A stretch of DNA of 64,000 nucleotides from Harmonia axyridis (taxonomy: Eukaryota > Arthropoda > Insecta > Coleoptera > Coccinellidae). How positions within the stretch are numbered: the first letter of the stretch is position 1; each line of letters starts with the position of its first letter. Shown here piece after piece: positions 27,201-33,372 of the stretch. Below the pieces are notes generated by a model that saw nothing but the letters and a program-made list of their open reading frames with translations, was not told the DNA's origin and ran no database searches. The stretch spans positions 5,520,501 through 5,584,500 of the forward strand of contig NC_059504.1 of NCBI RefSeq assembly GCF_914767665.1, given 5' to 3'. A program made the position numbers and the translations under genes.

Positions 27201-30200
27201 CAACCGATTTCCTTCCGTTGGTTACTCACAGCGTCATAAGATATGGCATATTCATGCTGCTGGAACAGTCTCACCTCGTATTTCACAAGACATCCTGGGC
27301 TTGTTGTGGGTGCAGGAGTCGGTACCGGTATCGAGTCAGAGATTAAGATCTGGGTGTCGAATTAATAATACCGATTACCATTGTGGTGCGTACAGAAGGA
27401 CCTATTTAAGTTAGTGTTAGGTCGTCACGTGTGAGACACTGATATTTGTTAGAGCACGCCATAGTGTAATAAATATAGAAGGAGTATACGCAATTTTTAC
27501 ATGTCCCCAACATGGTTAGATTACGATGTCGGATTGTGATATATTTTCAAATCCGCAATTGTATTATATCGTTATGAATGTATATTATATTGAATGAAAT
27601 ATATTTATTTGAGTGGTTCCCGATTAATTAGGCAAATTTGAATATTTGGAATCCTATATTTTTCCTAATTGTAGAATTTATAATAAGCAGAATATTTATT
27701 ATTTTCTGTATCTACCAGCTGAAATCCAAGGTTTGGCAACTTTTGCTCTCCTAGTGTCATTTATTGTTTCACGTCGTTTGGCGCGCTTGAAGTTTGTTTC
27801 CTGAATTTCTGATATATTCAGGTATTCATCTCAATATATTTTGAGTTAATATGAAACGTTGATTCACTATGGGCCATAAGAAGTGCGTTCTTTGTGGAGA
27901 AACTCGCGAATTGAGTGAAATATCGTATCACTGATATGTTTTCATTTCCGCGCGCTTCATGTCAAATTTGATAGTTCATGTTGGGGACAAAATTTGCTTA
28001 CTGAAAATGACGTATGCTTCCTCTTTCTATGTTTATTACTCTGAGGAGCACGACATACTAAGATATGATTACCTTTAGAAACTACTTAAATTTAGTTCTC
28101 TAAAATGGTGAACTCGCTTCGTTACAACTGCACAAAGTGACAACAGCGCATCGTAGAATAGCTTGTAAACGGTTATAAATGTGTGGTTTCGAAAATAAAC
28201 GTAATAATAATTAAAATTTACTGGTCAATCAGTCCACTAGACCAAATTGCACACCATACAGTGACTTTTTGTCGATTATGTTATAATCCCTCAGCAGTTA
28301 AATGAGAATTTTCACTCCTCCAAATTCCAAATTCTGCTTGTAGCCACTGAATGAAAAATGTGTTTGATCGCTGAAGAAAAGTTGAAGCGAAAAATCGTCA
28401 TTCAAACGTTGATGTTCAATCACCCAATTGTTTTAAGCATTCCATGGTCAGCTGGCTTTAGTTTTTGTGTCAACTGAATCTTAGAAGGATGGAGATGCAA
28501 AATACTCCATAGCTTGCCGTAAAATAGGCCCAAATACTGTGCGCGCTGAGGAATGGATAAATTTGGATCTTTATAAACACTTTCAAATACTCTTTTCTAT
28601 TCTCTTACAGTTAATTGAAAAAGTAAAACCGTTTTTTTAAAAAAATTTTTAAATTCGGCACAATCAAAATCTTCAACTGTGAAACTTACAGAGTTTCATA
28701 ATAGGTGAAAATAATTCACTTGTATAAATTTGCAGTATTTTTATATATATTAATAACCGAACATGAAAATTTTTAAGGCTCAATATTCCTCCGCAATTCT
28801 TTCTTTTTGAAGAAAAAAATCAAAGTCCAAATCTCCCATTCAATCAATGATTCGAATTTTTAAATATTTCCTCTTACTCTTCGAAATTTTCCTTGATCCG
28901 GCACTGTTCCAGTGAACTCGAGCGCCGCCTCTACATGCTGAGGTATTTTCATATTTCCCTTGGGATTTTTGCCTACATTTTCAACTCCGCCCCAAAATAT
29001 AATTAGAAAGTAAAGTACGTAGCACTACCTACTACCAATTAGTTCCTGTTTTCCACCATTTCCGAGGAGCTTTTCCCCTTTGTCTTCCGGTCGTGGGCGT
29101 AGTGAAAATAAACATTAACGAGCTGCTTACTCGGGGTGACTCAGATTTGAATGAAATGCTGAGTTCATTAAGGTCACATACACAGTGCAATAGCAGAAAC
29201 AAATTTCATTATATTATCTCAGGGTTTTCATTAGTTTACCTAGTTTTCTCCTACTTAAAATGATGAATTTAGTATCATTTCCGCTTATGAAAAAAGAATC
29301 TTGAACTTTTTATAATTAAATGAAGTTTCAGGATTTATTAAAATAAAATATCAAGAGTTCTAAGCAATTGTTTCACCAAACGCTTCAGGTTTCAGGATTT
29401 ATGAAAATGAAATATCAAATAAGAGCTCGAATGAATTTTTGTCCTCTAACTTTTCGCATAAACCAAAATTTTAGTCTTAGATTTTGTTCCAGAATTTTTT
29501 GTGATTACAAAGAAAGGAAAAATTGTCGATTAAATATCAATAAAATATGTATAATACATATTAAGATATTTTTCTGACTAGTCGCTCAGTCGAAAGAACT
29601 GTTGAACACCTCTTTTGTTAGCAGTGCTCAAATTATAGAATTCCTAGGGTAATTTTGAAAATACCAGTATCTATCTAACTCATGCTTAATTTTTTTAAAA
29701 TAAATATCAATTCAGTATTTCACAAAATGAAGTGAAGAAATTGGGACTGAAATAATACCTCAAAATATTTGGCAGGAGTAGGTCAACTGTGAATCTCAAA
29801 ATTTAATTATTGTTTTCAACTGATAAATATAAGATTTAATCAAGAATATTCATTGTTTTATTGAAAAATATCGAATTGTTCTACCGAACATAACAAATCA
29901 TAAATTCATCCTGACAATATTCCTCATAAAGTGACTAAGAAAATATATATGTTTGAGACGAATATCCTACTTCAATGAGGATCATAATAGTAATGAATAT
30001 GGTGAATTAAATTCAATAATACCAGTATATTATACAAACGATCAAACGAAGGAATGAAATTCCATCTTATTTGTGAAATCATCGGAACAAATGATACTAG
30101 TGAATTATTCAATTATGGTCAATTTTATAACAAAGTGTATACATATATTATTAGAGAATATTGTAGATTTGCAGAGGAAATATGCTTGAATCGGACATAT

Positions 30201-31540
30201 AATTCATATACGCACTTAATTCATGATATTTTAAAGATAATGGTGTAGGTGGATGAATTAGATATATATTTTCTGAGTGCAACTATGTAGTTTCTCAATA
30301 AAAACCATCCAAAACCCTTCTATTCAATTCATTCCAAAATGTTATTCCAAAGATTACACAAATTTTCTAGAGGAATTTAGAATTTTTTTATCAACTGAAT
30401 GATTTTCATTTTTCAACTAAATCATTAGAATTATAGGAATGAAGCAAATAAAACTCACCATGCATTTCTATGGGCAGCATTCTGTTGTTGCATTCCTCTG
30501 AGTTGCACTCTAACTTCTCCGAGAAACACATCTCCACCCATTCCAGGTGCATCGTGCCAAATAGCAACTTGAAGCTCACAAATTTCCACATCGGCTTCAG
30601 GGCACACCGAATAAGAGTCTCTGTCTCTATCCCTTTCTTCCACACTATCGAACGTAAATACCTCTTCGAACTGTGGACAAGTTGTTTTCTTTTGCGCTTT
30701 GGTCCGTTTATTAATTTTTTTTCCATTTGTATATAAAACTGTCACAATCGCATATGGGTCACAAGATCCACACTTCAAGGTAAGGTCTAAACATTCTTTA
30801 ACACACACTAACAGCCGCCTATTGTTACTAAAACTATTTGTACTTTTGTTTGGTGGGGCAGGTTCAAAATTTATTTCGATGTTCGCTTTTCCCTGAACTT
30901 CAGAATCTGCGTCAACAGCTTTGATGGGAAACCAGTGGTCTTTATTGTTGTAGGAAGCCAAATCTTCTCGTTTTATTGCAACCTTTCCTAAGACTTTATC
31001 TTGTTTCAAATGTCTATCCCTATCGAATACATATATCGACACAAAGCGGAAGTTCCTTGGCACTTCAAATTGGAATTCCTCTCCGAAGAAGGGACTGAAA
31101 ACCAAGAAATGTTATGAATATTGAATCAAAATTATGTTGTTATTGTTACCTGAGTGATTTTTCGATAGTAGAGGTACGAAATATTTCTTCCTGATCCAAA
31201 GATAAAGTGCAATATACATCTCTCTGGGAAGAAGAACCGTGAGTTCTAGCTTGCAAATTCTTAGCTTCTCCTGAAAGAATAAATCAATTAGTTTTTTGAT
31301 GTTTTATGTTGTTGACGAATTTCACTACAAAATCTTACCACCTGCATTTGTTTTGAAACCTCAAAATGTCAACAGGAAGTTCATTTAAATGGATAAACTT
31401 ATAAGATTGGAAATGAGGTTATAATGGATTCGATCACAATAAGGACAAACAGTTTGTATGTAAATGTTTTCGTATATTTACTCACCTATTTTTATTTTCA
31501 ATCGTTCCAAAACACGTACTTTATATGCTTCGTCAGCCAT
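1..31540 (-). CDS. Gap1: Gap1 / RASA2-RASA3-family Ras GTPase-activating protein, 5' half (gene span, six exons)
   Basis: This family stimulates GTP hydrolysis by Ras at the plasma membrane and so dampens receptor tyrosine kinase signalling. Joining 31540-31486, 31270-31150, 31094-30459, 15905-15713, 14215-14067 and 280-1 gives 1434 nt (478 codons) with no stop, and all five junctions are GT-AG with matching phases (1, 2, 2, 0, 2). Domains: C2A about residues 10-135, C2B about 150-268, a linker ending in YFLQPR and GSLRL motifs (272-335), then the RasGAP domain. The motif TTIFRGN carries the expected arginine finger at R392. Family members are about 800-850 residues, so the rest of RasGAP and the PH/Btk module lie left of the window. 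The match to RASA2/RASA3 rests on remembered family motifs; the exon structure is read directly. Confidence 0.93.
302..391 (-). repeat. TIR-MITE family B, end fragment
   Basis: About 90 bp from the end of the roughly 580-bp MITE seen complete at 19.6 kb, including CATAGATAGAGGGAGTA and TGTCCCCAACATGG. It is cut by the DD41D element that starts at 392. Confidence 0.75.
392..1331 (+). mobile_element. DD41D mariner-like element, internally deleted copy 1
   Basis: Ends are near-perfect inverted repeats of the GGGTGTTTTTTTTCGAGGTA type (here slightly mutated) flanked by TA. The 5' part codes a helix-turn-helix start (MNRLTPEQRLQIVQF). After RALRP a block is missing and the sequence resumes at ILFSDEAHFW. 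Catalytic aspartates are in SDEA, QQDGATCH and TPLDYF; 41 residues separate the second and third, which is the DD41D (rosa-type) spacing. The deletion puts the HTH and catalytic parts in different frames. It is inserted in a family B MITE. Confidence 0.9.
562..1227 (+). pseudogene. DD41D transposase catalytic remnant (copy 1)
   Basis: A 221-codon frame opens at an ATG that overlaps the HTH frame and runs to the natural C-terminus (MPEIIFKM). It keeps all three catalytic aspartates but no DNA-binding domain, so it cannot be a normal transposase. The junction CCATTTTATTTTGTTTAGCG is shared with the copy at 33.4 kb. Confidence 0.85.
1332..2017. other. Gap1 intron 5, no gene seen
   Basis: AT-rich sequence between two DD41D copies. 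I recognise no element end, RNA gene or convincing exon. Confidence 0.5.
2020..2926 (+). mobile_element. DD41D mariner-like element, internally deleted copy 2
   Basis: Same termini and TA flanks as copy 1, but with a different deletion. The HTH region is lost after LQIVQF, and sequence upstream of the first aspartate (HKRILFSDEA) is kept. A further loss of about 13 bp between two ATTGGA repeats near 2765 shifts the C-terminal frame (IENWTTSEPAV). It therefore arose independently of the other deletion types. Confidence 0.88.
2927..4207. other. Gap1 intron 5: unique sequence, CA microsatellite, TCAAGT-repeat fragment
   Basis: Contains a (CA)7-type microsatellite at about 3427-3440 and, at 3813-3962, a partial copy of the fold-back repeat seen complete at 12.5 kb (GGATTCACGGCTTG, CAAGCTACTTG). 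Otherwise no feature is recognised. The 3.5-3.7 kb part is somewhat CpG-rich. Confidence 0.5.
4215..4722 (-). pseudogene. RpL24: Processed pseudogene of ribosomal protein L24
   Basis: Intronless copy in which successive frames match RPL24: MKI.LCAYSGY, then VKVDGKNYTFLNSECE and LMRRN.RKVTWT, then AQREQAIRAAKE and KAAPRVGGKR. A one-base loss near 4695, a shift before MANRYQRSEV and an extra T after GGKR (which removes the normal stop) break the frame. A poly(A) signal AATAAA follows at 4213-4208, but no poly(A) tail or target duplication is evident, so the copy is old. It is a retrocopy inside Gap1 intron 5, not the working gene. Confidence 0.92.
4821..4940. repeat. Fold-back hairpin
   Basis: Two imperfect inverted arms of about 55-60 bp (ATAATACAAGTGCAGAAGGC against the reverse of GCCTTCTGTACGAGTATTAT) meet at the palindrome CGAGCCACGAAGTGGCGAG. 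It resembles in design the hairpins at 38.5, 40.5 and 58.7 kb. Confidence 0.75.
4941..5980. other. Gap1 intron 5, no recognised gene
   Basis: Contains open frames of up to 98 codons on the plus strand (5034-5306, 5470-5766) with no family match that I recognise and no splice context. The two at 5470 and 5556 overlap in different frames, so I do not call either a gene. Confidence 0.4.
6222..6509 (-). pseudogene. Tc1-like transposase, C-terminal half
   Basis: A 95-codon open stretch holds QQDNARPHVA, LPWPTRSPDFSP and IEHVWNIMGRKLG, the second and third catalytic motifs of the Tc1 family. The same homology continues upstream with the first Asp (SDESRF) in a region interrupted by stops. Confidence 0.88.
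6803..7618. mobile_element. Non-autonomous hAT-type transposon with perfect 8-bp target duplication
   Basis: The 816-bp element has inverted ends CAGGGGCGGATCCAGG, flanked on both sides by TCAATAAT (6795-6802 and 7619-7626). The 8-bp duplication and CAGGG ends are typical of the hAT superfamily. No hAT transposase is present. Poly-G/C tracts lie just inside each end. Excising it with one duplication restores the Tc1-like transposase region. Confidence 0.92.
7003..7298 (+). mobile_element. Deleted cecropia-type mariner inside the hAT element
   Basis: The left part (GAGATTTCGTACTACA, then GAGCGCGCGTTAAAGATG) matches the 5' end of the mariner at 14.6-15.6 kb. From 7120 the sequence matches its 3' coding end (CTGTCCATGGC..AACAATTTTG, AACAGAGGCTTGTGAAA and the QQVIEQNGAY codons). 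The middle of the gene is missing. Confidence 0.82.
8219..9135. other. Gap1 intron 5, no gene recognised
   Basis: The 8340-8560 part is CpG-rich for this intron but has no exon that I can support. From about 8750 (GGTGTTTCTAAATTAAAGGT) it looks like a dispersed repeat rather than unique sequence. Confidence 0.4.
9136..9873 (-). mobile_element. mellifera-type mariner, 3'-truncated (copy M1)
   Basis: The 5' inverted end CAATTGGCCTA is at 9873 next to TA. The minus strand codes the HTH half (9724-9287, 145 codons: KEFRVLIKYCFLK, APGKSTIIDWYAK, MSTEDSERSGRPKEAV, KLCAKWVPRELT). About nine residues are missing between KEAVTD and IILNDRK. Homology stops near 9136 (ATCAATGAATATTA), so the second and third catalytic aspartates are absent. 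Confidence 0.88.
9876..10507. other. Gap1 intron 5 with candidate first exon (10392-10267, minus)
   Basis: A GC-rich block at 10210-10400 stands out from AT-rich surroundings. On the minus strand a TATATA motif (10489-10483) is followed by ATG at 10392, 42 open codons and a strong donor AAG|GTGAGG at 10267. The phase does not allow joining to Gap1 exon 6: the first codon after the junction would be TGA. I do not recognise the peptide. It could be a nested or alternative first exon, or chance. Confidence 0.3.
10508..11749 (+). mobile_element. mellifera-type mariner, near full length, inactive (copy M2)
   Basis: Starts GGCCAATTGAAAAGTCCCCG after TA; the right end ACCGGGGCCTGT has lost part of the repeat. 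The transposase region is continuous in content: VEAKSWLDEEFPG, KLCAKWVPRELT, YVTMDET, HQDNAPCHKS in shifted frame, and AGKKFSANDEVIAETEAYFEAK. Several frameshifts and a stop after TMDET break it. At about 1.24 kb it has the usual mariner length. Confidence 0.9.
11880..12180. promoter_or_regulatory. CpG-dense GC-rich island in Gap1 intron 5
   Basis: This block is rich in CG dinucleotides (for example GACGCGCGTACGGGGGCGGA) and lies just right of mariner M2. Both strands have open frames of about 90 codons, which GC-rich sequence produces by chance. Its composition suggests a conserved regulatory island or promoter; no function is shown. Confidence 0.3.
12458..12863. mobile_element. ACAGGGTGATTCAC-ended MITE, with nested repeat
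   Basis: Inverted ends ACAGGGTGATTCAC and GTGAATCACCCTGT bound about 180 bp of element plus a nested insertion. Its interior (AACTTCCGGTTATA, CCCTAAAATATTTTCAGAT) matches, reversed, the repeat at 18384 and a shorter copy at 62399. Confidence 0.8.
12477..12701. mobile_element. TCAAGT fold-back MITE
   Basis: About 225-bp fold-back with ends GGGATTCCCGGCTTTACTTG and the reverse of CAAGTCAAGCCGTGAATCCC, made largely of CAAGT/ACTTG words. It sits inside the preceding MITE, with a short GCTA repeated on either side as a possible target duplication. A diverged partial copy is at 3.8 kb. Confidence 0.8.
12864..13702. other. Gap1 intron 5: repeat remnants and a TTA tail
   Basis: 12864-12970 (ends CAAACAGTCTAATA) belongs to a repeat found again near 62.1 kb and, reversed, near 18.8 kb. 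At 13090-13137 an AATAAA followed by (TTA)n looks like the 3' end of a non-LTR retrotransposon on the plus strand. The remainder shows nothing recognisable. Confidence 0.5.
13703..13917. mobile_element. Palindromic MITE derived from a mariner-like 5' end
   Basis: Two arms of about 105 bp (GGTTATAATGGCAACACTG, TTTTTTGACATTTCT, GTTATGCCATTCAATCA) are inverted around a short centre. The left arm includes GGAACACGTTTCTGCAACGT, which resembles the transposase start coding MERxTxxQR seen at 24.7 and 63.5 kb. It looks like a head-to-head fusion of two 5' ends. Confidence 0.82.
14067..14215 (-). CDS. Gap1: Gap1 exon 5
   Basis: Acceptor TTTCATTTCAG before 14215 and donor GTGAGT at 14066. The 149 nt code PITSSAVYILGEV, then MDIAQPLVKIFMHH and LLANHEVSGL, ending with two bases of Thr385. 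This matches the stretch preceding the arginine finger in RASA2/3. Phase 0 in, phase 2 out. Confidence 0.92.
14216..14619. other. Gap1 intron 4, no feature seen
   Basis: AT-rich sequence between exon 5 and the mariner remnant; nothing recognised. Confidence 0.5.
14620..15622 (-). mobile_element. cecropia-type mariner, frameshifted
   Basis: The minus strand codes, across several frames, VGTVSIAQELNIAQKTVWNH, KKLDVWVPHELTQK, VLLCVWWDWQ, QQLDRLKEAIAKKRPAL, HQDNARQNTS and the C-terminal WQQVIEQN-type codons. This pattern is typical of the cecropia (Hsmar1-like) mariner subfamily. At least three frameshifts make it inactive. The 5' end near 15622 reads GAGATTTCGTACTACA and matches the deleted copy in the hAT element. 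Confidence 0.85.
15713..15905 (-). CDS. Gap1: Gap1 exon 4
   Basis: Acceptor TTTTCAG before 15905 and donor GTGAGT at 15712. The 193 nt finish Trp271 and code YFLQPRSTRN, then GSLRLQVQYTEDRVF and LLLQSVNTT. This is the segment linking C2B to RasGAP in the GAP1 family. Phase 2 in, phase 0 out. Confidence 0.93.
16180..16251 (+). tRNA. tRNA-Thr(AGU)-like sequence (tRNA or tRNA-derived SINE head)
   Basis: A cloverleaf can be drawn: acceptor TCCTCG with CGAGGA (one C/T mismatch at position 7), D-arm TGGCTTAGTGATGGAGC, anticodon loop CTAGTGA (AGT) on a weak stem with three G-T pairs, and T-arm GTAGGTTCGAGTCCCGC. A-box and B-box are intact and TTTTT follows at 16256. The weak anticodon stem makes a pseudogene or SINE head as likely as a working tRNA. 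Confidence 0.55.
16253..18186. other. Gap1 intron 3, no gene recognised
   Basis: Unique-looking AT-rich sequence. A 96-codon frame at 17765-18055 lacks splice context and any motif I know. Confidence 0.45.
18187..18560. repeat. Two ACAGGGTG-ended repeat pieces
   Basis: At 18187 ACAGGGTGTCCTAAATTCGA and at 18384 ACAGGGTGATTCACCGCG start adjacent repeats. The second shares its interior (TTGGGGTTTGAGACAATGAT, CTACAACTTCCGGTTATA) with the MITEs at 12.5 and 62.4 kb. Right ends are not clear. Confidence 0.6.
18561..19615. other. Gap1 intron 3, repeat remnants
   Basis: Around 18.76-18.87 kb lies a reversed copy of the GACTGTTTGCAGTTTGGAT repeat found at 12.9 and 62.1 kb. The rest is unrecognised. 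Confidence 0.4.
19616..20204 (+). mobile_element. TIR-MITE family B, complete copy
   Basis: About 589 bp bounded by inverted ends GAGTAATAAACATAGATAGA (left, preceded by CTCA) and its reverse at the right, followed by TATG. No transposase. TA is present within both termini, as expected of a mariner-type MITE. An interior minus frame of 77 codons (LPAEIQGLATFALL) recurs in other copies. This is the reference copy for the family. Confidence 0.88.
20205..20765 (-). pseudogene. Non-LTR retrotransposon, C-terminal fragment
   Basis: On the minus strand ILQKRILRSIFNIPP, CKPLFINNGILTL, HSCNTRSEGTLFIP and KVYNQLSYKI run in one open frame to a stop near 20366. This is the typical end of ORF2 in CR1/Jockey-like LINEs. 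A short (TTA)-rich tail lies to the left near 20290. The RT domain itself is missing (5' truncation). Confidence 0.82.
20766..21576. other. Gap1 intron 3, no gene recognised
   Basis: At 20830-20845 an AATAAA followed by TTATTATTATT may be a second, plus-strand LINE tail. Nothing else is recognisable. Confidence 0.4.
21577..22504 (-). mobile_element. DD41D mariner-like element, internally deleted copy 3
   Basis: TA-flanked, minus strand. The HTH start (MNRLTPEQRLQIVQF) is joined at CGTCCATTAGCGATGAAG to the catalytic half, the junction shared with the copies at 46.0 and 51.6 kb. The catalytic frame 22273-21680 is open, with SDEA just upstream. The right flank is the interior of a family B MITE. 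Confidence 0.88.
22507..22819 (-). repeat. TIR-MITE family B, partial
   Basis: Starts mid-element (GGTTTGGCAACTATTGCTCTC) directly at the DD41D insertion and runs to the terminal CTATCTATGTTTATTA. The other half is not found on the far side of the DD41D copy. Confidence 0.8.
22820..23455. other. Gap1 intron 3, no gene recognised
   Basis: Mixed composition, with no element ends or exons I can support. Confidence 0.4.
23456..23745. repeat. Degenerate array of TTTCAGAA motifs
   Basis: At least ten copies of TTCAGAA or TTTCAGAA recur every 20-30 bp, in one orientation, separated by short A-rich spacers (AATTTCAGAAAAG, TATTTCAGAATGG). Spacing is irregular, so this is a degraded minisatellite or motif cluster rather than a fresh tandem repeat. 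Confidence 0.65.
23746..24595. other. Gap1 intron 3, unique sequence
   Basis: The 24170-24540 part is less AT-rich and free of recognisable repeats, which could mark conserved non-coding DNA. No gene is seen. Confidence 0.4.
24596..24765 (+). mobile_element. 5' end of the MERYTLQQR-type mariner-like element
   Basis: Shares ATTATGGCAACACTG, TTTTTTGACATTTGTC and the AGATATACGCTTCAACAACG codons (xRYTLQQRLEI) with the palindromic MITE at 13.7 kb and the element at 63.5 kb. The coding region is lost soon after. Confidence 0.7.
24905..25170 (+). mobile_element. irritans-type mariner, 3' fragment
   Basis: One frame reads SLTDQHFRSYKEVKNWID, then FFQRGIRTLPKRWEKVVASD and GQYFES before a stop at about 25095. 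This is the conserved C-terminus of irritans-subfamily mariner transposases. The following GAATTTCGGAAGAACGGCAG and TTGTACGCCTA fit the 3' non-coding part and inverted end. Confidence 0.82.
25171..26037. other. Gap1 intron 3, no gene recognised
   Basis: At 26000-26035 AAAGTTGTACACCCAATA resembles another irritans-type mariner end. No other feature. Confidence 0.4.
26038..27031 (+). mobile_element. TIR-MITE family B copy split by a fold-back element
   Basis: Left part 26038-26192 (TAAGCGAATTTTGTCCCCAA) lacks the outer end. Right part 26886-27031 ends CTATCTATGTTCATTA. The central 300 bp of family B are absent, having been lost together with the insertion of the fold-back element between them. 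Confidence 0.8.
26193..26885. mobile_element. Large fold-back element
   Basis: Arms of roughly 290 bp: ACAGGGTGGCCATTTGAAAA at the left is repeated inverted at the right end (TTTTCAAATGGCCACCCTGT). Homology extends through AAGATGTAGGTAACGGACGC and the poly-C tract to TACTGTGCTGAAATCAG. It is flanked by TA and has no coding capacity. Confidence 0.88.
27032..27459. other. Gap1 intron 3, unique sequence
   Basis: No recognisable element or exon between two family B copies. Confidence 0.4.
27460..28046 (-). mobile_element. TIR-MITE family B, complete, reversed
   Basis: Reversed copy beginning ATAGTGTAATAAATATAG and ending CTATGTTTATTACTCTGAG. It shares TGTCCCCAACATGG and the LPAEIQGLATFALL-coding segment (plus strand here, followed by a stop). 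Confidence 0.88.
28205..28590 (-). pseudogene. Decayed mariner-like transposase fragment
   Basis: In broken frames the minus strand reads KIQLTQKLKPADHG, EFGIWRSENSHLTAEG and KVTVWCAIWSSGLI. This corresponds to the zone around and just after the first catalytic Asp in DD41D-like transposases. It includes part of the segment deleted from the six DD41D copies, but is much more diverged. Confidence 0.7.
28591..30452. other. Gap1 intron 3 proximal to exon 3, no gene recognised
   Basis: Mostly AT-rich. The 28870-29120 part is less AT-rich and unique-looking. Two approximate repeats of AGGATTTAT..AAAATGAAATATCAA lie at about 29330 and 29395. Confidence 0.4.
30459..31094 (-). CDS. Gap1: Gap1 exon 3 (C2A end and C2B)
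   Basis: Acceptor TTTTCAG before 31094 and donor GTGAGT at 30458; 636 nt open. Residues 60-135 finish C2A (PFFGEEFQFEVPRNFRFVSI, VFDRDRHLKQDKVLGKVAI, DADSEVQGKA). Residues 150-268 form C2B (GSCDPYAIVTVLYTNGK, CPQFEEVFTF, VFLGEVRVQL). A charged, Arg/Asp-rich loop (EERDRDRDS) lies within C2B. C2 domains bind phospholipid and place the GAP at membranes. Confidence 0.95.
31150..31270 (-). CDS. Gap1: Gap1 exon 2 (C2A)
   Basis: Acceptor TTCTTTCAG before 31270 and donor GTAACA at 31149. The 121 nt code EAKNLQARTHGSSSQRDVYC, then TLSLDQEEIFRT and STIEKSL. This is the conserved N-terminal half of the first C2 domain in RASA2/3. Confidence 0.95.
31486..31540 (-). CDS. Gap1: Gap1 exon 1 (start codon)
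   Basis: ATG at 31540 gives MADEAYKVRVLERLKIKI, then G split over a GTGAGT donor at 31485. The LKIKIGEAKNL junction matches family N-termini. Another in-frame ATG at 31561 would add seven residues (MNVCSRN). I chose 31540 because family members start at about this point. Confidence 0.9.
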
Positions 31541-31800
31541 GTTCCTACTACATACATTCATGCTCTGAAAAACAGAACGGGCATTTGACATAAAGTTGTA
31601 CTGTGGCCTCAGAACTGCGGTTAGGATTCGTTGAAATGACTGCCTACGCTCTTAGCGTTGTTCTTGGAGTCAACTTCCAAACCCGAGGCATCTTCTCTTC
31701 TTCCCAGCATTCATTGTATTCAACGTTCTACGGCAGGTGAGTGAGGAGAATGTGGAATGTGAGAAAGAATAAAGCACACTGAACGCCACGGTATAAAACT
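31541..31800 (-). promoter_or_regulatory. Gap1 5' leader and possible promoter
   Basis: TCTGTTTTTCAG just before 31564 could be an acceptor for a 5' UTR exon. If transcription instead reads through, a TTCAGT initiator-like site lies at 31783-31778. On the plus strand the same stretch has ATG at 31636, 33 open codons and a donor CAG|GTGAGT at 31736, so a divergent exon cannot be excluded. None of this is proven. Confidence 0.3.
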
Positions 31801-33372
31801 ACACGTGAGATAAAATATGAACGAGAACAGCTACGCTGGGTATTCATGAATGGAACATATGCAACCGAACGTAGACCAGTACAGAATGAAATGGAGTAAT
31901 GGACAGAACAAGGACTGAACTACAAAATCATTACTACAAGTAGCTCACTACGCAGTCGTTGGCGGTGAATGAATGAGCTAAAAAATTCCCATTGAGCTTG
32001 AAGTTATTAATTGAAACAAAATTCACAATACTGATGAATGAATAGGTAAACCAATCGGTGGTTTTCGACTAAAACGGTGAATAAAAAAAAAAGGAAAATT
32101 GAGATGATAAAGTAAATACCTACCTATTAATCAAGATATGGGGATCTACCTTGATTGGCTGAATTATTAATATTGTCGTAACTGTACCTATTGTATGTTT
32201 AGGAAATATCCCTCCCTAAAATCAGAAAATGAATGAAAAGTTATTTGTGAATGAATATGCAATTATTGACTTGTATAATACTTCCAGAACTATAATGCGC
32301 TTATCATTAAGTGATAATTGTGTACGATGATAAAATGAACGTCTTCAAGTTGTTGACCACTCTAAATTGAACAAATGGTATACATAATTTGATAATAATA
32401 AACGTAACAAGCGTAAAACTATGCATAATAATCGATATAATTATTTTAACTATTAGGTACATACACATTATTAAATATAGAATCTACCTACCTCATTACA
32501 TTTGGAAATTTCTTTTCTTATTAGATAGGTACTGAATAAATATGTTCCTGCATGTATGCAAATCCTAAATGAAGGTGAGAATAAACAGAAAATTTATTCG
32601 TAAAATATGATTAAGTATTCTAGAAATTATTTCAATTTGGTAAGATGTTTCACTCTGAAATATTAGGTTCTTTTCGATATTCTGCTTCAATTTTCTATGC
32701 TCGTTATGATGTGATAGAAAAATTTTGAACCAAGCTTGAAATTGTTATTTTATACAACGTAAATATCAAATTAACTGGGTCGGATCTGTTGTCACTGAAA
32801 ATTTAAAAATATTAGATTTTTTCCATAGAGTTTATTACTGTCAGGTTTTTCCAATAACTCTATTAAATTTCTCTGGTTCTGGTGAAAAGATTATCATGAA
32901 ATTTCTCAAAAAGTTTGAAATTGTTGTTTTGAAACTAAATGTGAATTTTCACCTTGATCGAATCTATGCTCTTGAACTGAACAGAAAAAGGAAATTTCGA
33001 CCATTTTTTAGTTGAATCTTGCCAACTAACAGCTTAACCTCAGTATTCAATAAAATAAGTTTTTGGAACTTTCCTTTCTACATTGGCGTAACAAGAAATA
33101 CCCCTTTTTACTTACTAATTCTTTTTGAAGTGTTACTTACTTACAATTTTTTTTATTTCTCCTATAATCAACGTATTTGTCTTTCTGTAGTTATAGTGTT
33201 CACAAAACCAAAATGGACTAGCGGAAAGAATTGATGGTTTCATGAAACAATAATTTATATTTCACCACAGATTTTACCTACTTCTTTATTCATTAATTTT
33301 TTCCCAAAATGAAATCTTACTGAATATGAGAAGTACCATATTGTCACCTTTTTAAATATCCTGCGGTTTATA
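31801..33372. other. Region upstream of Gap1, no gene recognised
   Basis: AT-rich, with no repeats I recognise and no convincing open frame (largest 71 codons at 33019). Confidence 0.45.

Noticed and set aside
30470..30896. Plus-strand frames over 30.5-30.9 kb
   Set aside because: Shadows of Gap1 exon 3 on the other strand.
31636..31736. Plus-strand first exon as a called gene
   Set aside because: Only an ATG and a donor support it; listed as a possibility under the Gap1 promoter.
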